Assembly: GCF_037975245.1 (NCBI RefSeq)
Contig: NC_092581.1
Location: 19,926,303-19,990,302 of the forward strand
Reading direction: 5' to 3'
DNA from: Apostichopus japonicus
Taxonomy: Eukaryota > Echinodermata > Holothuroidea > Aspidochirotida > Stichopodidae
DNA: 64,000 nt
A program made the translations under genes and the position numbers. A model generated the notes under the pieces. That model worked only from the letters and a program-made list of their open reading frames with translations, had not been told where the DNA came from and made no database searches. Position 1 is the stretch's first letter. Each line of letters starts with the position of its first letter. Below, one piece after another: positions 52,101-61,100 of the stretch.

Positions 52101-55100
52101 AGCCTTTACGTTTCGAGTGATTGCTTTAAAAATGTCTACAGACTTTGACCTCTACACACCATTGACCTCTGCAGACCTTTGACCTCCATGACCTTTTTGA
52201 GACTGTTCTTGTACTCACCAAGCTGGATGTACACTCTTAATGTATCGTTTAGCAAAGCTGAATCTTTTATAGTTGTCATATGCTTACAAGTGGTATCACA
52301 TGACTATGACATCATGTCCTCAAAGATTCCTTCTGCCTTTGGTGAGGAAACAAACAGGATAAAGACCCAATTAGTTAATCTACCTACTGACAGTGACTAT
52401 TAAATCTGAGATTATTATATTGATACCTGTCCAAACCGTCTTTACTAGCCGTAGCTAGCTGCAGGTAGATACAAGATGGTGATTCCACATTGCTGACGTG
52501 GACAGCAGTGTACATTGTTTTCTTTCTGGTGCTGGTTGGCACACTTTGTCTGGACGGAGACAGAGATGACTGGACTATTGATGAAGGTGAAGCAGAGATG
52601 GACGGACGTAGCATGTCAGGAGCAAATGACCTGCAGCGAAGCAAGAAAGGGAAACATCACAGTTCAATAGAGTACTTTCTTATCTTCACATGAACAAAAA
52701 TAGACCTATAATACACATTCACAGCAGTAGAATTACATGTGGAGAGCAGAGTGGTACAAACTGAGTCACGTAGGTCCAGGGTTTGATTCCTACCTTTGCC
52801 TGATGAGTCCCATACAGGACAAAACTTTGCTGGTGTGTTAACCTTAAATAATTATACATGTACATAAATAGACCTAAAATACGCATTCACAGCAGTAGAA
52901 TTACATGTGGTGAGCAGAGTGATATGGACTGAGACACCAAGGTCCAGGGTTTGATTCTTACCGTTGCTTGATGAGTCCCATACAGGACAAAACTTTGCTG
53001 GTGTGTTAACCTTCAATAATTATACATGTACATAAATAGACCTAAAATACGCATTCACAGCAGTAGAATTACATATGGTGAGCAGAGTGGTACGGACTGA
53101 GACACGAAGGTCCAGAGTTTGATTTCTACCTTTGCTTGATGAGTCCCATACAGGACAAAACTTTGCTGGTGTGTTAACCTTAAATAATTATACATGTACA
53201 TTTAGGTTTATATATTCAAATGCATCCAAATTGTAAACAAGTTTTTCTTGTGTGGTAAATATATGATTCACAAATGAAGAAAAAGATAAAATATCCTTAA
53301 TATAAGTTAAATATAATAAATCAACATATATACATATGCATATACTCATGGAACAAATATCTGCTAATACATATGCATACACATATCAGCTAATACATGT
53401 GCATACACAAATCAGCTAATAGATATGTACACACATATCAGTAAATACACATGCATACACATGTCAGCTAATAGATACGGATACAAATATCAGTTAATAC
53501 ACATGCATACCAACATCAGCTAATACATATGCATACACATTTCAGCTAATACATATGCATACACATTTCAGATGTTACATATGCATACCAATATCAGCTA
53601 ATACATATGCATGGCATATCAGCTAATAAATATGCATACACATTTCAGAGATTACATATGCATAAACATTTCAGCTAATACATATGCATACACATTTCAG
53701 ATGTTACATATGCATACCAATATCAGCTAATCCATATGCATACACATTTCAGAGATTACATATGCATACCAATATCAGCTAATACATATGCATATACAAA
53801 TCAGCTAATACACATATCAGCTAATACATATGCATCCACATACATATATCAATTAATACATACGCAGGTCCAGAGCTTTTAACATGGCCAGATTGTACCA
53901 GTAGAGCATTGAGGTTGATTCTCTCCTCATTCTTGATTTCAAATGCAACCACTGATATAAAGTCATCTTGGTCATCTAGGAGAGAGACAAAAAAAAACAT
54001 TAAAATACATGGGTTACTTCATACAATTGTAACCAGAATTAGAACAGTATGAGAACGAGTACATGTAGGATTCCATAATACTCAGAGTAGCAGTACAAGG
54101 CTCTAAGAATGAGTACCAGTACTTCATGTTATACTAGTACCTAAGCTAGATTTCCAAAATGCTCAGAGTATCAGTACAAGGCTCTCAGAATGAGTACCAG
54201 TGCTTCATGTTATACTAGTACCTAAGCTAGATTTCAACAATACTCAGAGTATCAGTACCAGGCTCTAAGAATGAGTACCAGTACTTCATGTTATACTAGT
54301 ACCTAAGCTAGATTTAAAAAATACTCAGAGTATCAGTACCAGGCTCTAAGAATGAGTACCAGTACTTCATGTTATACTAGTACCTAAGCTAGATTTAAAA
54401 AATACTCAGAGTATCAGTACCAGGCTCTAAGAATGAGTACCAGTACTTCATGTTATACTAGTACCTAAGTTAGATTTAGAAAACACTCAGAGTATCAGTA
54501 CAAGGCTCTCAGAATGAGTACCAGTACTTCAAGTTATACTAGTTCCTAAGCTAGATTTCAAAAATACCCAGAGTATCAGTACAAGGCTCTCAGAATGAGT
54601 ACCAGTACTTCAAGTTATACTAGTACCTCAACTAGATATAAAAAATACTCAGAATATCAGTACAAGGCTCTCAGAATGAGTACCAGTACTTCAAGTTATA
54701 CTAGTACCTAAGCTAGATTTCTAAAATACTCAGAGTATTAGTACAAGGCTCTAAGAATGAGTACCAGTACTTCATGTTATACTAGTACCTAAGCAAGATT
54801 TCTAAAATACTCAGAGTATCAGTACAAGGCTCTCAGAATGAGTACCAGTGCTTCACAGACTTCCACAAGTCTGACTGTATTAAACAAATAAGTCTGTAAA
54901 GAGTTTAACTTCCTGATCATACTTTTAGAACGTCAATGATGAATATAAAATTTACAATGCTTGGCAAACACAATATATTGAAAATTAATAATCATGCAGT
55001 AATTTTACACAAATTCACTCAATTTTCAGATGTAAAACTATTTAGTTTTAATACTTACTGTAGACATGAAGTTCCACAGGTTTGAAGCTTATGATTTCTG

Positions 55101-58100
55101 AGAAGCAGGTGGCAGCCTCAGCTGACCAGCCTTCCTCCGGAACTTTAGGAGCAACGTCCGTCAACTTGCAAGGTATGGCCTGAACCACGTTAAGAGAAGA
55201 ATGAAAGGTCAATACAGAAAATTGTGATACACCTTATCTATGTGGACACCAACATATCTCCCAACTTTATTTTACATTGAACGGGAACTCAGCTGACCTC
55301 AGCTGACCGGCCTTCCTCCGGGACTTTAGGAGCAATGTCCGTCAACTTACAAGGTATGGCCTGAACCACGTTAAGAGAAGAGTGAAAGGTCAATACAGAA
55401 TATTGTGATACACCTTATCCATGTGGACACGAACGTGTCTCCCAACTTTATTTTACATTGAACGGGAACTTTGCATCTGTTCTAGCGAGTCATGGAATTT
55501 TCTCCCCTGTTATATACCTCATTCTAACCAGCAGATCAACATAGCTTCAACAATTTGACTACACAAATATGTGCTAGTTTTAAGCTTTTAGGTAGTCCAG
55601 GGGTAAAGAAATAATTACAGGCTGATAAAATTTGAACATATTCTCATTATTCTGGGTAAAATCTGCATCCAATTCTAATGTATCGTTTTTGAGTTAACGA
55701 CATCTGAAGTTGACATGTTTTGTATCAAAAGTGAACTTGAAGCAAACAGGTGTGATGTCATAGATACTTACACCAACAAATGTGTTTTATGATGTTCTTT
55801 CTACATAATTGAGAGTAATTTACTTGAATACACTCAGTTATTGGGCTATTGATGACTTTACACATCGGTGAAAGCAAAGGTTGACCATAACAAGGTCCAA
55901 ACATTAATGTGAACCAAGAGGAAAAACAAAACATTCTGCAGTCACACGTGCAAGTATGACATCATGCCTGTTTGCTTCAAGTTCACTTAATATTGTACAA
56001 TCTCTGGTATATACAACTATAAAAACCACAAAAACGGGAATGGCGGAATCGATTGCAATATTTCACCAGGATGTTTAGTATTGTGTTCTTTATTTGTTGG
56101 TCATAACTATATATTTCCTCTGGACTACCCTCTTTAGTTTCATAAAAAATAGGAATATCAATGATGCAAAAGACAACATCAAGTGTCCCATAAAGCTAAT
56201 GTCATGAACTCTGTTGAGTTGCATTCCTCCCCAAAATGCAGATTACACCTTCTTCTGTGGGGAGGGGGGGGCGGTGAGGTGAAGGGGAGGTGATGAAATG
56301 GGTGTAATATGCTACATGTCACTCACCATTACAGGCAGTTTCAGGAATTTTTCTGTTATCTTTCGAATCTGACTGTATGGAACAGTTGCTGTATTGCCGT
56401 AATCTATGTACAACACTTCAATCTGCTGTTTCCCTGGCAACCCTGCAAAAACAAACAAAAATATTATTCTTCATAAATACAGACAAAAATAGAAAAAAAG
56501 AAAAAATAGTTTATAAGATGGACAATCTGATTTTGAACTATCCCACTAAACAGGTACAACAAATTATGTTAAGTGGCTATTTTTAAATAAAAACAACTTG
56601 TTTGATAGTAGTGTTAATTTGCAAAACGAACATCTAGGCCTTGAAATACAAAACTTACTAACTTTCACCGTATACAACTACGATAGTCTACTTTGCATGT
56701 AAGACAAACGGCAGAAGATGTAAACGTTATTAACTTAGTTTAATTACCAGTTATCTGTACCTGTAAATGGTGCAAAAACTACTTGAAGCATTTATACAAA
56801 ACACTGTAGTAGCTTTGCTGTTGTGAAATGAAATATTGCCAGACACTGGGGAAGGGGGGGGGCTACATGAGACTCTGCAGTTTCCCCCAATAGGCACTGT
56901 TGGGGGAGGGGGGCAGAGGTATACTCTATTGTTTGATATTCATTCAGCCTTGCTGCAGCAAGATTTTGCTGTCTCTGTTGCTGTGCAGCTTTCTTCTTTG
57001 ACAAAGACTCATATAACTTAAGTAATGAAGTATAACCAACTGCTTCAGCTAGTTAAAACAGAAGACTTGTATCTCTTCTCATTTGCATAAAAGGAAGTCA
57101 CATCGCAACGCCAAAGTTCTTACCGATGACTTGAGCCCTGTACCACTTTTTATCGCTGGCGTACTTTGCGACGCAGATCATATCCAGCTGTGGACACATG
57201 ATGGTCCATTCGATAGTCGTCCTCTTACGGTACGCTTGTTGTAGTTCCTCCATTAGCCTATATAGGGACACTTCCATAACACCCGTCTATGTTACAACAA
57301 CGAGAGAGAACAAGGAAAACAAACAAGATTTAGTCATTCAATCGGCAAGGAAGGGACTTTCTGACAGCATTGTGTAATATTGTAAAAGTTTCACTGTTTG
57401 TAGTTTAGCATATCCAAGCATTTGGTAGGACACACAGTGGCATATTTGACATCCTATCTGTGCGACAATCCCCAGACAAACACTGGCTTATATTAAGTCT
57501 TCCCTTTACCGAAAGCCTTCTGAAAATAAATTTAAATTCTATCAATGCTTCTGGTATTCTAGGAGACAGTGTCATTCTAGAGGCATGTGAGAGTAGTAAC
57601 TAACAAGTTTACTATTCCCTGATAAAACAGAAACAACAGACAAGTATGCATACTACATCCGCAGGGCCTAATTAGGCCCTGCGGTAACATAGCAAAATGT
57701 CATGCAAAAACTTGGCTAATTGCTACACAAATTCAGCTATATAAAGCAGTTCTTGTGCACAGGATCATATCAGGATCATATTCAATATTTTCATGTCAAT
57801 AGAAATTCTTAAACCTCAAAACTCCTATACAAAGGCATTAAATTATTCCCCCCTGTATGCATTTGTTAGGAAAGTATGCCAGTGATATAACAGCACAAAT
57901 ATTCAATCAAGTAGATACAGATGAAGTGTACATTGATATAGGAGATGGGCCTAAATATTAAATCTTCACCAAAGGTTAGTACTTGTTGTTAGAAACAGAT
58001 GGCATAATTTCATAAGACCTTTTTTATTGTTACTGTATGATACTTTATTTCAAAATACATTACATTATGTTATAAAACGTTAACAAATTTTGATGATACA

Positions 58101-61100
58101 TCTACATGATATTGATCAGCAATACCATGTCCACTTGTTCCATCCACTAATTATTTCCTTTGTTTTAAGCTTTAATGAATTGTTTAATAACACCGTGGAG
58201 GCCCTACCTCTTGCACCCAGAAGTGATGAGGATCATAGATATTACAGATGGTTGCAACGATGGATTCACCCTCACAGGGAAGCTCTGGAGGCAGGTACTT
58301 TCTTGGAGGAACAGGACTCTTAGCTGTTGTTATAAATAATATCACCAAAATATTTTAATAACAATACATCTCATTTATGTTTGTAATAAGTGATCAGAAA
58401 TCAAATTAACACACATTACCAATGTTAAATATTAATTGAGCCTTATTGTTTTCCAACCCGTCCCTTCAAAATGTAACAATATTTTAAGAAAAATTAAGAA
58501 AAAAACTTTTGTCACCTTTTGAAAAAGGAAACTGAGCTAAAGGCCTTGCAAATCAGTTTTTGTTTTGCACCTTTACCACTTTGTTCCACATCATATCAGA
58601 CCTTTACTATAACACCATTAACACTTATTATGAGCAACAAAACCAACAAATCAAGTTCATACTGTGACTTATACAGGTTTAAAGAAAGAGCAGCTACTAT
58701 ACGAACATGTAGGAAAAAGTTGAACTCTTCACTCCATATGATACGAACAGAACTAACTGCTTCCATACAGTTTCAATTCTCTTTGTCATAGTTTCTGACA
58801 GTATGATTGCTTTTGATTCCATCTAAAACAAAATGATTAACTACCAGTCTCTTGATCCTTTCATTAGTTCAATCTTACATTTGAAAGTTTGAGCAAAAAG
58901 AGTTCTTATGACATTTTTCAAGGCGCATGAACTTAAAGACGTATAACTACTGGCGTACTTACGAGTCAAAGGACTGGGTGTGTCGTTGATGAAGCTGGCT
59001 AACTCTAGGAAGATCAAGGCATCTCTTATGGAGACTGGTGCATCATCTACCGCTGACGAGTTGGGAGAATTGTGGAGATCAACTTGTAGGATGTCGTCGA
59101 CTTCTCCGTGGTACTAAACAGGATTGAAGGTAAAGCAACCGTCAAGGTTAAATCCTGTATCACGCAATCCAAGTTAGAGGCAAAAGAAAACATTAATTTC
59201 TGAAGCTGCCAAAAGTTGTTTCTAAAAACATTTAGGTTATTTAGGACTGTACTTAACAGGTGAAACAATGTAACAAGGTGCAGTAAAGGGAGTGGTCCAC
59301 TTTGTCTATAAAATTATAACATTATGAATATTTATAGGATTGACAGACATACTCTACATGTACAAGAAGTAACACACCTTAGTAAGTTAAAGGCTATAAC
59401 AGACAAAAACACTATGAATATTCATAGCATTGACAAACATACTCTACATTTACAAGAAGTAACACACCTTAGGAAGTTAAAAGCTATAACAGACAAAAAC
59501 ATTATAAATATTCATAGCATTGACAAACATACTCTACATTTACAAGAAGTAACAAACCTGAGGAAGATAAAGGCTATATAAGATTAAAACATTATGACTA
59601 TTCATAGCATTGACAACATCCACCTTATCAGAAGGAACACACCCTGGGAAATAAGACTTTAACAGAAAAAATCTATGAATATTCATAGCACTGACAAACT
59701 TCAAGTTACACATATAAGAAGGAACATACTTTGGGAAGTGAGACTTGAACAGAAAAAAAATCTATGAATATTCATAGCAGTGATAGAGTTAACACCATAT
59801 TTTTAGATTAAGGCATACATAATAGGGTATATCTGAAAGGAAATGCATTTCCATGAACAAAAGAATGCATTTCTTTGGAATAACACCTTTCCAAAAAAGG
59901 ACATTTTCTTTGGATATTTGCATGTAATGATATTGGTAATTGGGAGGACTTACACTCATCTTGAGTGTAACATCTTGGGCAGCAACCATCGTAGCAAAGG
60001 CTTCCGCTGATTCCCTTGGCCACTTTGGCTTCTGAGGAAAGATAAATGAATTCCTGTAACATACTTTGACCAACAAAACAAAACATCAAATTCACATTTC
60101 ACCAGCTTGCTGATTGGGGAGGGAGGGTCATCCTCATTAACCAATATTGAAATAATGTTCCAAATTTCATCCTGGATTTTGCTAAAGATTTGTGTTTTAA
60201 CTTGTTTCTTTGTTTGTATTCCTAGCTTTTTGAGAGAAATAAAGAATTTTGGAAACTTTGGTGTTCAATTTTATGCCAGGGAAGTGGAAGGGGGTCGGGG
60301 CTGGAGAATGCAATTTAATTTAAGAGGATTAAAATGAAGCAAGCTGCACCACTGATTCAATTATTTTCCAGGTCTGAGAGCTGATGTCTATGAAAAAGAG
60401 CAGTTTGAGTTTCTGTCATGACTTACTTTATTGGGAGGAATTATATCATACAAGGCACATGTAATGGCAAAAGGAGGCTCCTTCTCGAACTTGGGCTTCA
60501 ATCTAACCAACCTGTAGAGGAAAGAAGGAACACAAGGAATAAAAAAAATGTATTAGACCTTTCTTGTATGACCATAGCATATTGATACTTGTTATTCTTA
60601 GTTATCTAAAAACCAGTGGTTGCAATAAGATTTGAATCAAGTTACTAAATATAAAAAATAGAAGTAAAGTGACTTGAATAAGTTTGTGAACTTTTCTGCG
60701 ATAGAAACAATACAGTGACTTGAGTCAATGACCGACTTGACTCGAGTCATGAAAAGTAATGATAATAACTTGACTTGACCATAATGTGGAGTGGCTCATC
60801 ACAACTCTAGAACTAAAAAAAAAAAAAAAAAATTGGACAGACTCTTAAGAGACTCTGCCTGACTTTTAATTAAACTCTGTGGAAGAATGTCACCAACCTT
60901 GCCCCACCCCTCAAAAAAAAGATAAAGACAAAAAAAGAGACCAAAATTCACAAGACAAATGATATGAGCAAAGGAGTCACTTTTTGTTCCTCACTGTTAT
61001 GTATGGTCCTCTGTTTGGTCATGTGACACAAACATAACAACTGATCTCATTTATGCATGTTGTATGAAAAAATGACTAAACTGGATGATTTTGCTTAAGT

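Noticed and set aside
59956-59960. Alternative exon 6 donor (GTGTAA) two bases earlier
   Set aside because: It breaks phase with exon 7; the GTAAGT site at 59953 keeps it.
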